Shown: in pieces, positions 28,488 to 38,126 of the stretch
How positions within the stretch are numbered: position 1 is the first letter of the stretch
How the letters are laid out: each line of letters opens with the position of its first letter
DNA from: Gammaproteobacteria bacterium
GTDB lineage: Bacteria > Pseudomonadota > Gammaproteobacteria > Xanthomonadales > Wenzhouxiangellaceae
Reading direction: 5' to 3'
Length of the DNA stretch: 64,000 nt
Assembly (NCBI GenBank): GCA_009908385.1
Contig: JAAAPE010000064.1
Coordinates: 1 to 64,000 of the forward strand
Position numbers and translations under genes: made by a program
The notes under the pieces: generated by a model
Told to the model about the DNA's origin: nothing
Seen by the model: only the letters and a program-made list of their open reading frames with translations
Database searches by the model: none

Positions 28488-28979
28488 ATGCTGTCCAGAC
28501 CTGCCCTGGAGGCGGCCTACCTGCGGCTGGAGAAACCGCTCTACAACTATCTCTATCGCTGGTTCTGGGACCCGGAAACCTGCCGGGATCTCATACACGA
28601 CGCCTTCGAGCGCATCTGGCGCAAGCGCGAGCGCGTCGACGAAGCGGGCGTCGAGGCGCTCGCCTGGACGGTCGTGATCAACCTGGCGCGCAACCACCAC
28701 CGGCGCGCGCGGCTGGTCGAGTGGATCGGTCTGCCCCTGGGGCTGAGCGGGGGACGCGGGCCCGACGCCGAGGCCGAGCTCGGCGAGCGCGATCGGCGCC
28801 TGCGCGACGCCCTCGAGGCGCTCCCGGCATCGGCGCGCGAGATCCTGCTGCTCGATATCTTCGCCGGTGTGCCGCGGCAGCGCCTGGCCGGCATGCTGGG
28901 CATCCCGGCCGGCACCCTGGCCTCGCGCAAGCACGCGGCGGTGAATCGACTCAAGGAATTGCTCGACGATGAAGATTGA
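28488..28979 (+). CDS. ECF-type RNA polymerase sigma factor
   Basis: 'YRWFWDPETCRDLIHDAFERIWRKR' region 2; 'LEALPASAREILLLDIFAGVPRQRLAGMLGIPAGTLASRKHAAVNRLKELL' region 4. Confidence 0.88.
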   Translation: MLSRPALEAAYLRLEKPLYNYLYRWFWDPETCRDLIHDAFERIWRKRERVDEAGVEALAWTVVINLARNHHRRARLVEWIGLPLGLSGGRGPDAEAELGERDRRLRDALEALPASAREILLLDIFAGVPRQRLAGMLGIPAGTLASRKHAAVNRLKELLDDED

Positions 28980-29313
28980 ACGCTACTTTCCCGAGATCGA
29001 CCCGCCCCCGGGCGGACTGCAGCGCCTGCAGGTGCGCATCGACCGGCGCGAGGCGAGGCGCGCACGAGCGCCGCTGCGGGCTACGGCAGCCCTGGTGATG
29101 CTCGCCGCTCTGGCCGCGGCGCCCTGGCTCTACGACCTGGCCAGGACACAGGGCCAGGCGGCCTCGCAGCTCGACGAGCTTCGACGCACCCTCGCCGAGC
29201 ACCGCCTGGACGAGCTGTCGATCGACGGCCGGCGGCCGCGGGCCGTTGCGCTGGGCTCGGATCGCCTCGAGGTCTTCCTGGTGGCCGGGGATCCCGGGCC
29301 GGACGGCTCCTGA
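28969..29313 (+). CDS. Single-pass membrane protein, candidate anti-sigma-like partner
   Basis: Overlaps the sigma gene end; TM 'TAALVMLAALAAAPWLYDLA'. Confidence 0.55.
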   Translation: MKIERYFPEIDPPPGGLQRLQVRIDRREARRARAPLRATAALVMLAALAAAPWLYDLARTQGQAASQLDELRRTLAEHRLDELSIDGRRPRAVALGSDRLEVFLVAGDPGPDGS

Positions 29314-29315
29314 GC

Positions 29316-31640
29316 TCAGCCTCTGGCCGCCGCTCTGGCCTTGGCCAGCACCGAATCCTCGCTGAATCCGCCGTCCTTCCAGCTGCCGGCGGGCTTGCCG
29401 GTGAGCAGCTCCAGAGTTTCGTGAATGCTCGCCGCGGGGTAGACGCGGAACTGATCGTTGGTGCACGCCCTCACGACGTTCTTGTCGAGCATGAGACGGT
29501 CGCGGGAGGCGGCGGGAATGATGACGCCCTGCTGCCCGTTGAGGCCGGCCCCGCTGCAGGCCTGGAAAAAACCCTCGACACGCTCGTTGACCTGCTCGAC
29601 GTGACCGATCTGGCCGCGTGCGTCGATGCTGCCGATGACCGCGAAATCCTGCCGAACCGACAGGCCGGCCAGGGCGCACAGCAGACCGCTGACCTGTCCC
29701 AGCAGTGAGGCGGCGGCGTCCTCGGCGTCCAGAGCCGGGTCGATGGTGAGCGCGGCGTGCAGCGCGGGCATCGTGTCGAGCTGGAGCAGCTCGGCGATGA
29801 CGGGCCAGAGAAACTGACGGGAAGGCAGCGCTTCGCTGCCGCTCTCGAGCGTCAGCGAAGCCGCCGGCGCGTGCGCCAGGGCGACGCTCAGACGTGCGGG
29901 CAGGCCGAACACCTCGTCGGCGATGCGCATGCGCGTAACGATGTTGACCTGCGAAGCAGTGCGGCCGCGCAGGCGAATGGCGCCGTTATCGACTTCGCGC
30001 CGCATCCTGCTCAGCCAGGGCAAGCCGGCACGACGCCGGATGCGCTCGAAGGCCAGCTCGACGTGCTCGCGGCCGACTTCGCGCTCCTCGTCTTCCTCGG
30101 CGAGGAATGCTGCCTCGCGCGTGATCTCGCTGAGCCGCCCGATTTCCGTCGTCAGTCTTTCAGGCTGGTCGGTCAGGCGGCTGCTGATCTCGACCAGCGC
30201 CGCAAGCGCCGAGCGGGTCAGCGGCGCGAGGCCTTCCTGCTGGACGACCGCCGAAATGAAACGGCAGCTGTAGTCGATGCCTTCGCGATCACGCGCGATG
30301 GAGGTGTCGAGGTCTGCCAGCAATCGAAATCGCCGGGAAAACTCGCTACTGAGTGATTCGAGCCGCCGGTAGGCGTGTTCGTCACCGACCAGGATGACGC
30401 CCACGTCGACCGGCACGGCCTCGGGACGCAGTGACTGGGCCGCCTGGCTCCAGTCGGATGTCGGCGCCGTGATGGCGACCTCGCCGGTGCGCAGGATGCG
30501 CAGCAGCTGGCGGAAAACATCGGGTTCGCTGGCCAGGTCTTCGGCGTCGAGCACCAGGAAACCGCCGTCGGCCTGGATCAGGGTGCCGGAACGGATGCCC
30601 AGGAAGGAGGCGACCGCGCGTTGTCCGCTGCGCCAGGCCGGGTCGACGGTGCCGAACAGGCTGGCGGCGGAGACGGCGTTGGTCGTCACGATCGGGGCGC
30701 CTTCCTCGGAGCCGCCCATGTTGAGCACGTTGACGCCGTACAGAACCGTCGGGTCGGCGAGCTGGCTGGTCTCGTGGCCGATCCGTTTTTCCAGCACGTC
30801 GTCGATGGTCTCGCGCAGGTAGGTGTCGATGCCCGGCGCCTTGAAGCGCTGCGCGACCTCGGCGGTCATTTCACCCAGGATGCGCGCCGTCTCCGTGACG
30901 TCGATCTGCTCGATGTGCTTCTGGGCCTGCTGCCACTTCTGCCGGATCTGGCGCGCGACTTTGTGGAGTTCGTCTTCGTAGGAGCGGATCCGCTGCTCGA
31001 TCTGTTTGCGATCTTCCTCGGTCGCCTGCTTGCGAGCGACCATGTTGCGGAACTCCTCCTGCGACACGGGCTTGCCCATGATCTTGACGGCGACCTGCAG
31101 GCGCGCGTTCGGCCCGGCCTGGCTCCGGATCAGGGCCAGGCCTTCCTCATCGAGCTTCTTTTCCAGCGGACGCAGGAGTACCCGCACGTCTCGCTCGGCG
31201 GCTTCGCGCCTGGCTTCGCGGCGGCCGCGAATGGGATCGTTGGCCAGGATTTCCGGCAGTCGCTCGCGGATGAACAGGGCGATGCGGTGCATCTGCTTCT
31301 GGAACGGCCGGCCCTCACCCCGCGGCAGGAGGATCAGCCGCGGCCGGTCTGGATTGGAAAAATTGTGAACGAAGCAGAAGTCCCTGGACTGCCTGGCCTG
31401 CGGTCGTATGGAACTGAACATGCTGTCGACCAGGCGGCGCCGACCGCTGCCCCGCGGGCCGCGCAGGAACACATGCTGGTTGTGACCCGGGCTGGCGATG
31501 CCGTAGTGCAGCGCTTCGGCGGCCGCGTCCTGCCCGAGCGTGCCGTCGAGCACGGGAATGTCGCGCGTGGAATCGCCGGGAATGGCCTCGAGTTCGGCCT
31601 GCCAGCGCAGCTTTTCGGATGGAATCGCGTGGCGCGCCAT
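29316..31640 (-). CDS. Lon-related AAA+ protein (LonB/YcbZ-like), predicted protease-inactive
   Basis: 'GQDAAAEALHYGIASPGHNQHVFLRGPRGSGRRRLV', 'GGFLVLDAEDL', C-terminal S16-like 'VRQDFAVIGSIDARGQIGHVEQVNERVEGFFQACSGAGLNGQQGVIIPAA..LELLTG'. Confidence 0.88.
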   Translation of the reverse strand: MARHAIPSEKLRWQAELEAIPGDSTRDIPVLDGTLGQDAAAEALHYGIASPGHNQHVFLRGPRGSGRRRLVDSMFSSIRPQARQSRDFCFVHNFSNPDRPRLILLPRGEGRPFQKQMHRIALFIRERLPEILANDPIRGRREARREAAERDVRVLLRPLEKKLDEEGLALIRSQAGPNARLQVAVKIMGKPVSQEEFRNMVARKQATEEDRKQIEQRIRSYEDELHKVARQIRQKWQQAQKHIEQIDVTETARILGEMTAEVAQRFKAPGIDTYLRETIDDVLEKRIGHETSQLADPTVLYGVNVLNMGGSEEGAPIVTTNAVSAASLFGTVDPAWRSGQRAVASFLGIRSGTLIQADGGFLVLDAEDLASEPDVFRQLLRILRTGEVAITAPTSDWSQAAQSLRPEAVPVDVGVILVGDEHAYRRLESLSSEFSRRFRLLADLDTSIARDREGIDYSCRFISAVVQQEGLAPLTRSALAALVEISSRLTDQPERLTTEIGRLSEITREAAFLAEEDEEREVGREHVELAFERIRRRAGLPWLSRMRREVDNGAIRLRGRTASQVNIVTRMRIADEVFGLPARLSVALAHAPAASLTLESGSEALPSRQFLWPVIAELLQLDTMPALHAALTIDPALDAEDAAASLLGQVSGLLCALAGLSVRQDFAVIGSIDARGQIGHVEQVNERVEGFFQACSGAGLNGQQGVIIPAASRDRLMLDKNVVRACTNDQFRVYPAASIHETLELLTGKPAGSWKDGGFSEDSVLAKARAAARG

Positions 31641-31711
31641 GTCACGACCCCCGTTCTTGGATATTCATGATGCCTCCCTGGAAGAATTCTTCCCCCGCAG
31701 GCTTCAATTTA

Positions 31712-32668
31712 CTACACCTGCCTGTTTGGAGGCGAATCGTCGGCGCGGGCCAGCGACTCGGCAAAGCTGATCCAGGATTCCGCCACGGTCCGCGGTCGTT
31801 CGATCATGGGCAGGTGACCTGTGTCGGGCAGGAGCAGCTTGCGTGCCGAAGGCATGCGCTCGGCCAGGATGTCGAGGCCCTCCGGATGCAATACCTGGTC
31901 GGCCTGACCCCAAACGATCAGCGCCGGAACCGCCAGGCCCTCGGCCAGTTGCTCGAGCGGCGTGGAACGGAACCGGATGTCGTCGAAAATAGCCTGCGCG
32001 CGGGAGGCGTTGCGCCCCGCGCGGTCGGCCAGCTCGCGCGCCAGCGGGCCGGGCAGCCAGGGCGGGCGGACAAAGCAGTAGTCCATCAGGCGGACGAAGT
32101 CGCTGCGGTCGCGTACGACCAGCGCGTTGTGGCCGCCCTGGTCGACGATCTCGAACAGCGGAGAGAGGGCCGCGGTTTGCAGCCCGCCCGGGTCGAGCAG
32201 CCACAGGGCACGAACCCGCCCGGGCGCCAGGCGGGCCAGAGCGCAGGCGACATAGCCGCCCATGGAGCTTCCGCCGAGATAGAAGCGATCGATGCCCAAC
32301 TCGTCTAGCAGGTCGAGCACGCGCCGCGCCTGAGATTCCACGTCGAACTCGAGCTCCGAATCGAATCTGGTCTGGCCGAAGCCCGGGAGGTCGGGCGCGA
32401 TCACGCGAAAGTGCTTGCCCAGCGCCCGTGAAACCCGGGCGAAATGGTAGGCGTCGCCATTGAAACCGTGCAGCAGGACCAGCGGTTCGCCGTGACCGCC
32501 TTCCAGGAGATGCCATTCGATCCCGTCGTGTTCGAAGCGTCTGGTGCGCAGCCCCCCGCGACGTCGTTCGGCGGCCATGAAAAGCCGGGCCAGGGGGGCT
32601 GGCCAGGCGAGCCAGAAGAGGGCGCATGCCGCGAGGATTACCAGCAGGGCGATCAGCCAGGTCGTCAT
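31712..32668 (-). CDS. Alpha/beta hydrolase with N-terminal TM
   Basis: 'LVLLHGFNGDAYHFARVSRAL', 'LGGSSMGGYVACALA', 'DTGHLPMIERP'. Confidence 0.88.
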   Translation of the reverse strand: MTTWLIALLVILAACALFWLAWPAPLARLFMAAERRRGGLRTRRFEHDGIEWHLLEGGHGEPLVLLHGFNGDAYHFARVSRALGKHFRVIAPDLPGFGQTRFDSELEFDVESQARRVLDLLDELGIDRFYLGGSSMGGYVACALARLAPGRVRALWLLDPGGLQTAALSPLFEIVDQGGHNALVVRDRSDFVRLMDYCFVRPPWLPGPLARELADRAGRNASRAQAIFDDIRFRSTPLEQLAEGLAVPALIVWGQADQVLHPEGLDILAERMPSARKLLLPDTGHLPMIERPRTVAESWISFAESLARADDSPPNRQV

Positions 32669-32837
32669 GGAAGCTCGTCTTTACGGTCTCGACACTCCAG
32701 CGAGGATACCGCAACTGTGTGGCGCGGGTCGGTCGCTGCCAGCTGACCGGCGTCGGCTCCCTAGGAATTCCTGAGGATGGCAGCGCGCGCGAGAGGGTAG
32801 AATCACGCTCCCGACGGATCGAGCGCGCCGAGTCATC

Positions 32838-33329
32838 ATGCTCTTGCTGGTTGCCGCCATGGTGCTGGTTGTCGCCAGCGCCAACTATCTCGTGCAGTTT
32901 CCGGTCAACGACTGGTTGACCTGGGGTGCGCTGACCTATCCAGTGTCCTATTTCGTCACCGACCTCACCAACCGGCTGCATGGTGCGGTCGCTGCGCGCC
33001 GCGTGGTCTACATCGGATTCGTGCTGGCAGTCGTCGCCTCGATCTGGCTGGCGAGTCCGCGCATCGCGATCGCTTCGGGTACGGCCTTCCTCGTTTCCCA
33101 GCTCATGGACGTGGCCATCTTCAACCGGCTGCGAAAACGAGCCTGGTGGCAGCCGCCCCTGTTCTCGAGCGTGATCGGGTCGGCGGTGGATACGGCGCTG
33201 TTCTTCGCCCTGGCCTTCGCCGGTACCGCCATGCCCTGGGTCACGCTGGCCGTCGGGGACTACGCCGTCAAGGTGGGAATCGCGCTGGCGCTTCTGGTCC
33301 CGTGGCGCGTGGTGGCCCGCCGTGGGTGA
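32838..33329 (+). CDS. VUT-family (queuosine-precursor transporter-like) membrane protein
   Basis: 'ASANYLVQFPVNDWLTWGALTYPVSYFVTDLTNRLHGAVAARRVV', 'VSQLMDVAIFNRLR'. Confidence 0.8.
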   Translation: MLLLVAAMVLVVASANYLVQFPVNDWLTWGALTYPVSYFVTDLTNRLHGAVAARRVVYIGFVLAVVASIWLASPRIAIASGTAFLVSQLMDVAIFNRLRKRAWWQPPLFSSVIGSAVDTALFFALAFAGTAMPWVTLAVGDYAVKVGIALALLVPWRVVARRG

Positions 33330-34197
33330 GTTCTTTTCCGTTGCCTGCGCGGCCTGCTGGGCGCTCGCGGTCGTTCTGTTCCGGCGCTCCGGTGAGAGCC
33401 TGCCGGCATTCGAGCTCAACCTGTTCAAGAACGTGCTCGCTTCGGCCCTGATGGTGCCGACCATCCTGCTGGTCGAAGGAATCAGCTGGCCGGGCTATTC
33501 GTCGATGGAATGGGTCGTGGTGATCGTTTCGGGCCTGATCGGCATTGCCGTGGCCGACACCTGGTACCTGCGCGCGCTCAACCTGATGGGCGCCTCGCGC
33601 ACGGGGGTCGTCGCCAGCCTTTACTCGCCGTTCGTCATCGTGATGTCGATCCTGTTTCTCGGCGAGGTGCTGATCTGGTGGCAGTACTTCGGTTTCGTGC
33701 TGGTGCTCGGCGGCATCCTGCTGGTCACCTGGCGGCAGAACCGGCGGGACGTATCGCTTCGCGCCATTCGCCTCGGTGTGGCCTTCGGAGCCGGGGCGGT
33801 CCTGATGATGGCCGCCGGCATCGTCATGGTCAAACCGGTCCTCGAGACCGAGTCGTTCATGTGGACCATGGGCGTACGCCTGGCCGCGGGAACGACCGGC
33901 ATGTGCCTGTTCCTCTACATGACGCGAGGCTGGTCGCGCGCCATGCTCCACTACCGGTCGAGTCAGCCCTGGACGATCATCGTCATCGGCAGCCTGCTCG
34001 GCAGCTACGTCTCGATGATGTTGTGGCTGGCCGGCTACAAGCTCACCCAGGCCTCGGTCGCGTCCGTCCTGAACGAGACGGCCGCAGCCTTCATCGTGCT
34101 CTTCGCCTGGCTGTTCCTCAAGGAGGAGATGAACTGGCGGCGCGTGGCGGGCATCGGCCTGACGTTTTCGGGCGTTGGATTGATGGTGGCGTTCTAA
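33322..34197 (+). CDS. DMT/EamA family transporter
   Basis: Two five-TM EamA halves, e.g. 'VVALFRRSGESLP', 'FIVLFAWLFLKEEMNWRRVAGIGLTFSGVGLM'. Confidence 0.85.
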   Translation: MGEFFSVACAACWALAVVLFRRSGESLPAFELNLFKNVLASALMVPTILLVEGISWPGYSSMEWVVVIVSGLIGIAVADTWYLRALNLMGASRTGVVASLYSPFVIVMSILFLGEVLIWWQYFGFVLVLGGILLVTWRQNRRDVSLRAIRLGVAFGAGAVLMMAAGIVMVKPVLETESFMWTMGVRLAAGTTGMCLFLYMTRGWSRAMLHYRSSQPWTIIVIGSLLGSYVSMMLWLAGYKLTQASVASVLNETAAAFIVLFAWLFLKEEMNWRRVAGIGLTFSGVGLMVAF

Positions 34198-34208
34198 GAA
34201 AGGGGTCA

Positions 34209-34240
34209 GGGTTCAGGGTTCAGGCAAACCCTGAACGCCT
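34209..34240. repeat. GGGTTCAGG stutter/inverted repeat
   Basis: CAGGGTTCAGGGTTCAGG-CAAA-CCCTGAAC. Confidence 0.7.
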
Positions 34241-34250
34241 GTGCCGGAAA

Positions 34251-35540
34251 TCACTGTTGCTCGGGCTGGGCGACGCCCATGTCGACCAGGTGCTTGCGCG
34301 CGCGTTCTCCGGCCGGGGTCTGGGACTGCGCCGCGACCTTGTAATGCTCGATGGCCTGGCCGCGGTTTCCGGTGGCGCGTTCGACGTTGCCGAGGTGCAG
34401 GTGGCCGTCGGCGGTCTGAAGCCTTTCCAGGCTGGCCTGCAGGTCGGCGCGGGCGCCGGCCCATTCGCTGCGCTCCTCGCGCACCATGCCGCGGCGCAGG
34501 TGATGGTAGAACCAGCTCGGATCGCGCTCCAGCGCCTCGCTGAAGGCTGTCTCGGCCGCGCTGAAATCGCCACGGGTGGCCAGCGCATCGCCTCTGAGAG
34601 CGTGGAAGAGGGCTTCGTCGTCTTCCCTGGCGAGCGCCTCGTCCGCCTTGGCCAGGGCCCGGTCGGTGTCGCCTTCCTGCAGCGCCTTGCGGCCCTCGTC
34701 GTGCGCTTCGTAGGCCGGCTTGAGCTCCTGCAGGTAGGCCATTTGCGACTGGTATTCGTCCTGGCCGATGCGGCCGCCCCGGCCCAGCTCGTTGGCGGTC
34801 TCGCGGTTGCGTTCGACGCGCTCCTGCGACGGCGGGTGCGATGCGAACAGGCCGTCGAGCCAGCCGGTGCGGCGGTTCTCCGACAGACGGACGAAAGTTT
34901 CCTGCAGATCGACCGCGGCGGCCGGGTCGTAGCCGGCGCGCTTCATGTAGTGCATGCCGTAGTAGTCGGACTCGCGCTCGGCGTCGCGCGAGTAGCGCTG
35001 CTGTATGAGCTGGGCCCCGATCATGCCGCCGAGGAGGGCGACCTGCGTGTAGTTCTCGTTCTCGGTGGTCGCGCCCACGGCGGCGCTTCCCAGAATCACC
35101 GCCCCCTGTGCCAGCGCCGCCCGGGAAGCGGACTGAGCGCTGTGGCGGGCTGCGGCGTGGACCACTTCGTGGCCGAGCACCGCGGCCAGCTCGGCTTCCG
35201 ATCCGAGTTCGGTGAGCAGCCCCCGGTTGATGGCGATCTTGCCGGCCGGAAGCGCCCAGGCGTTGGGGACCGAGCTGTTGATCACCTGGAACTCGTAGGG
35301 CAGTTCCCGGTCGGCGTACTGCGCCACGCGCTGGCCCACCGACTGGACGTAGTCGACCACGGAGCGGTCGATGGCCAAGTCGCCGCCCTGGGCCTGTCGC
35401 ATGGGCGCGTACTGCTGCTCACCGACCTGGCGTTCCCAGCCCTCACCGTACAGGCTGAGCTCGCGTTCGCCCGTCACCGGGTTGGTGGCGCAGCCGGCGA
35501 GAAGGAGAAGAACGGCCATGATGCTGGCGAGACGGTGCAT
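34251..35540 (-). CDS. M48-family metalloprotease lipoprotein with TPR-like C-terminus
   Basis: Lipobox 'LLLAGCATNPVTG'; zinc motif 'LGHEVVHAAARHSAQ'; TPR-like 'EALARDDEALFHALRGDALATRGDFSAAETAFSEALERDP'. Confidence 0.9.
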   Translation of the reverse strand: MHRLASIMAVLLLLAGCATNPVTGERELSLYGEGWERQVGEQQYAPMRQAQGGDLAIDRSVVDYVQSVGQRVAQYADRELPYEFQVINSSVPNAWALPAGKIAINRGLLTELGSEAELAAVLGHEVVHAAARHSAQSASRAALAQGAVILGSAAVGATTENENYTQVALLGGMIGAQLIQQRYSRDAERESDYYGMHYMKRAGYDPAAAVDLQETFVRLSENRRTGWLDGLFASHPPSQERVERNRETANELGRGGRIGQDEYQSQMAYLQELKPAYEAHDEGRKALQEGDTDRALAKADEALAREDDEALFHALRGDALATRGDFSAAETAFSEALERDPSWFYHHLRRGMVREERSEWAGARADLQASLERLQTADGHLHLGNVERATGNRGQAIEHYKVAAQSQTPAGERARKHLVDMGVAQPEQQ

Positions 35541-35594
35541 CGGAATCTCCGCGGTGGGTGTGGGGTCGATTATACGGGTGCGACGGCGGCTCGG

Positions 35595-35700
35595 TGCGTC
35601 GGGGGTCTGTGCGTCTGTGCGTCAGTAGTCAGTGCGTCCTCGGTCAGTGGTCAGTTGGTTTGCGTCAGAGGCACAGACCACGGACCACCGACAACAGCCC
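35595..35700. repeat. Low-complexity patch sharing words with the 19930-20124 arrays
   Basis: CTGTGCGTCTGTGCGTC (reverse complement of ACGCACAG units), GGTCAGTGGTCAGT, TTGGTT. Confidence 0.75.
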
Positions 35701-35718
35701 CTTACGCACAGCCCAGAT

Positions 35719-36498
35719 TCAGCATCCGTCCAGCGGCAAGTCAGTGCTCAGTAGCCGGATATCGAGCTTGTCCTTCCCGTCTTCCTGCCGGAGGATGCGC
35801 ACTGGCATCCAGTGGAAGTCGGAGGCGTGCCAGCTCAGGTTGTGCTTGTCCGATCCGGGATTTTCGATGCGGCGGATGCGCACGGTTTCGAAGCATCCGG
35901 CCGGGAGTTCGAGCGTCTCCTCGCCGTCGAAGGTGTATTGCTTTTGCTTGACCTCGTCGCGGTCGAGCAGGGTGAACTCCTGCGTGTCGCGGCGACGGGA
36001 TTCGTCGGCGAGATTGACCGCCAGCTGCAGGCGCAGGCTCAGCGGATCGACCATGTTGTCGACCAGCTCGATGATCTGCGTGCCCTTTTCGGTCCTGACT
36101 TCGGTGGTGCCCGCGTCCCAGTCCGTCCGGTGCTGGAAATAGCGATTGTTGGCCGGTGCGTGCTGGGCGTGATGGTAGGTCAGCATCACGATCCGGTCGC
36201 CGCGCCACGTGAAGTGTGCGGCCTCCTCGGCCGACATGTTCAGCGCGCGAACCCACCAGGCGGTCGCGTGCGTGTCGGAGCGGTAGTGCCAGACGCCGTT
36301 GTCGAGCTGTTCGAGGCTGACCGTCAATTCGCCGACCTTCTTGCCGTGCCGGAGCACCTCGTAGCTCGCCTCGTGCGGCGGCAGCGGCGCCGGCTCAGCC
36401 GCCATCGCGGCGAGCGAGCAGACGGCCGTCAGAAGACAGATCACGTTCGAACTCCAGAGGCGTCTCGAGCGGGTACTCGTCGATGTATATCGTTTCAT
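35719..36498 (-). CDS. DUF3108-like protein
   Basis: 'HEASYEVLRHGKKVGELTVSLEQLDNGVWHYRSDTHATAW'; true start probably GTG near 36444, still overlapping purN. Confidence 0.78.
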   Translation of the reverse strand: MKRYTSTSTRSRRLWSSNVICLLTAVCSLAAMAAEPAPLPPHEASYEVLRHGKKVGELTVSLEQLDNGVWHYRSDTHATAWWVRALNMSAEEAAHFTWRGDRIVMLTYHHAQHAPANNRYFQHRTDWDAGTTEVRTEKGTQIIELVDNMVDPLSLRLQLAVNLADESRRRDTQEFTLLDRDEVKQKQYTFDGEETLELPAGCFETVRIRRIENPGSDKHNLSWHASDFHWMPVRILRQEDGKDKLDIRLLSTDLPLDGC

Positions 36499-37093
36499 GG
36501 CGTAATTCGACCTGGTGTGTCAGCAAAAGTGCCAGTGTCGCGGGATACAGCCGGTGTTCGAGCGGCAGCAGGCGGTCGGCGAGACGATCGGGATCGTCGT
36601 CGGTGGCGACATCGAACTGTACCCGGCTGATCACGGGACCGGCGTCCAGCGCCGGGGTGACGAAATGGACACTGGCGCCGTGTTCGCCCTCTCCCGCTTC
36701 GAGGACGCGTCGGTGCGTGTCGAGGCCGCGATGACGGGGCAGCAGCGATGGGTGGATGTTGACGAGCCGTCCCATGTGGCGGTTGACGAATCGGTCGCCG
36801 AGCACCCGCATGAAGCCGGCCAGCACGATATAGCGCGGCTCGAATCCGGCGATCGCCGTCTCGAGGGCGTGTTCGTAGGCCGCTCGGTCGGGAAAGCGGG
36901 TCCGTTCCAGGCTCACCGTATCGATCCCGGCCTGCTCGGCCAGCGCCAGCCCGTCCGCGCCCGGGCGGTCCGATATCACGGCGGCGATGCGGGCCTCGAG
37001 CCGACCGCCCTCGATGGCGTCCTGAATCGCGCGGAAATTGCTGCCGCGGCCAGACAGCAACACCACCAGGCGCGGAAGCTCGCCGGCCGACAC
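36395..37093 (-). CDS. purN: Phosphoribosylglycinamide formyltransferase
   Basis: 'RLVVLLSGRGSNFRAIQDAI', 'VNIHPSLLPRHRGLDTHRRVLEAGEGEHGASVHFV'. Confidence 0.96.
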   Translation of the reverse strand: MSAGELPRLVVLLSGRGSNFRAIQDAIEGGRLEARIAAVISDRPGADGLALAEQAGIDTVSLERTRFPDRAAYEHALETAIAGFEPRYIVLAGFMRVLGDRFVNRHMGRLVNIHPSLLPRHRGLDTHRRVLEAGEGEHGASVHFVTPALDAGPVISRVQFDVATDDDPDRLADRLLPLEHRLYPATLALLLTHQVELRHETIYIDEYPLETPLEFERDLSSDGRLLARRDGG

Positions 37094-37094
37094 G

Positions 37095-38126
37095 TCAGCG
37101 GTAGCGAATGCGGTGGCCGTCGTCGTGAGGCACGACCCGGCCGATGATCGGTGCCGGCTCGCCGAGCGCCTCGATCACCGATTCGGCCGCCTCCCGCGGG
37201 ACGATCAGTGCGAAGCCGATGCCGAGGTTGAAGGTCCGCCGCATTTCGGCATCCTCGATGCCGCCGGCTTCCTGGAGCCAGTCGAAAACGGCCGGTCGAC
37301 GCCACGCGCCGGTGTCGATCTCCAGGCCGCAGCCTTCAGGCAGGACGCGCACGATGTTTTCCGTGAGACCACCGCCGGTGATGTGCGCCATGCCCCGGAT
37401 GTCGTGGCGTCCCAGCAGCGCGTGGACCTGGGGCACGTAAATGCGCGTCGGGGCGAGCAGCGCTTCGCCCAGCGTCCTGCCCTCGAGCGGGCGATCGAGC
37501 GATTCGCCCCCCACCTCCAGCACCCGTCGGATCAGCGAATAGCCATTGCTGTGCGGACCGGTCGACGCCAGGCCGATCACGACGCAATCGGTGTCGATGG
37601 CGCTGCCGTCGATCATGCCGTCGCGCTCGACCGCGCCCACGGCGAATCCGGCCAGGTCGTACTCCCCGTCGCCGTACATGCCCGGCATTTCCGCGGTTTC
37701 GCCGCCGATCAGCGCGCAGCCGGCCTGCTTGCAGCCTTCTGCGATGCCGGCGACCACGTCCGAGGCCGCGTCGACGTCCAGCTTGCCGCAGGCGAAGTAG
37801 TCGAGAAAGAAGAGTGGCTCGGCCCCGCAGACCAGGATGTCGTTGATGCACATGGCGACCAGATCGATGCCGATCGTGTCGTGGCGGTCGAGCTGGCGGG
37901 CCAGCAGCAGCTTCGTGCCGACGCCGTCCGTTCCCGAAACGAGAACCGGGTCGCGGTACTTGTCGCCCAGGTGGAACAGGCCGCCGAAGCCGCCCAGGCC
38001 GCCGAGCACTTCGGGGCGCGAAGTCGCCGCGACCAGGGGCTTGATGCGGTCGACCAGAGCGTTGCCGGCGTCGATGTCGACGCCCGCGTCGCGGTAACTC
38101 AAGGACGGGGATTTGCGCTCGCTCAT
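37095..38126 (-). CDS. purM: Phosphoribosylformylglycinamidine cyclo-ligase
   Basis: '[23 protein letters not shown]', '[12 protein letters not shown]', '[11 protein letters not shown]', '[17 protein letters not shown]'. Confidence 0.97.
   Translation of the reverse strand: MSERKSPSLSYRDAGVDIDAGNALVDRIKPLVAATSRPEVLGGLGGFGGLFHLGDKYRDPVLVSGTDGVGTKLLLARQLDRHDTIGIDLVAMCINDILVCGAEPLFFLDYFACGKLDVDAASDVVAGIAEGCKQAGCALIGGETAEMPGMYGDGEYDLAGFAVGAVERDGMIDGSAIDTDCVVIGLASTGPHSNGYSLIRRVLEVGGESLDRPLEGRTLGEALLAPTRIYVPQVHALLGRHDIRGMAHITGGGLTENIVRVLPEGCGLEIDTGAWRRPAVFDWLQEAGGIEDAEMRRTFNLGIGFALIVPREAAESVIEALGEPAPIIGRVVPHDDGHRIRYR

Noticed and set aside
29316-31640. Walker A 'GPRGSGRRR' lacking Lys in the Lon-like protein
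   Set aside because: Recalled homologues of this subfamily also have 'GTGR' here, so only the protease-dyad change is reported as unusual.
33510-35951. 813-aa plus-strand ORF over the EamA and M48 genes
   Set aside because: Spans two genes on opposite strands; composition typical of alternate-frame translation.
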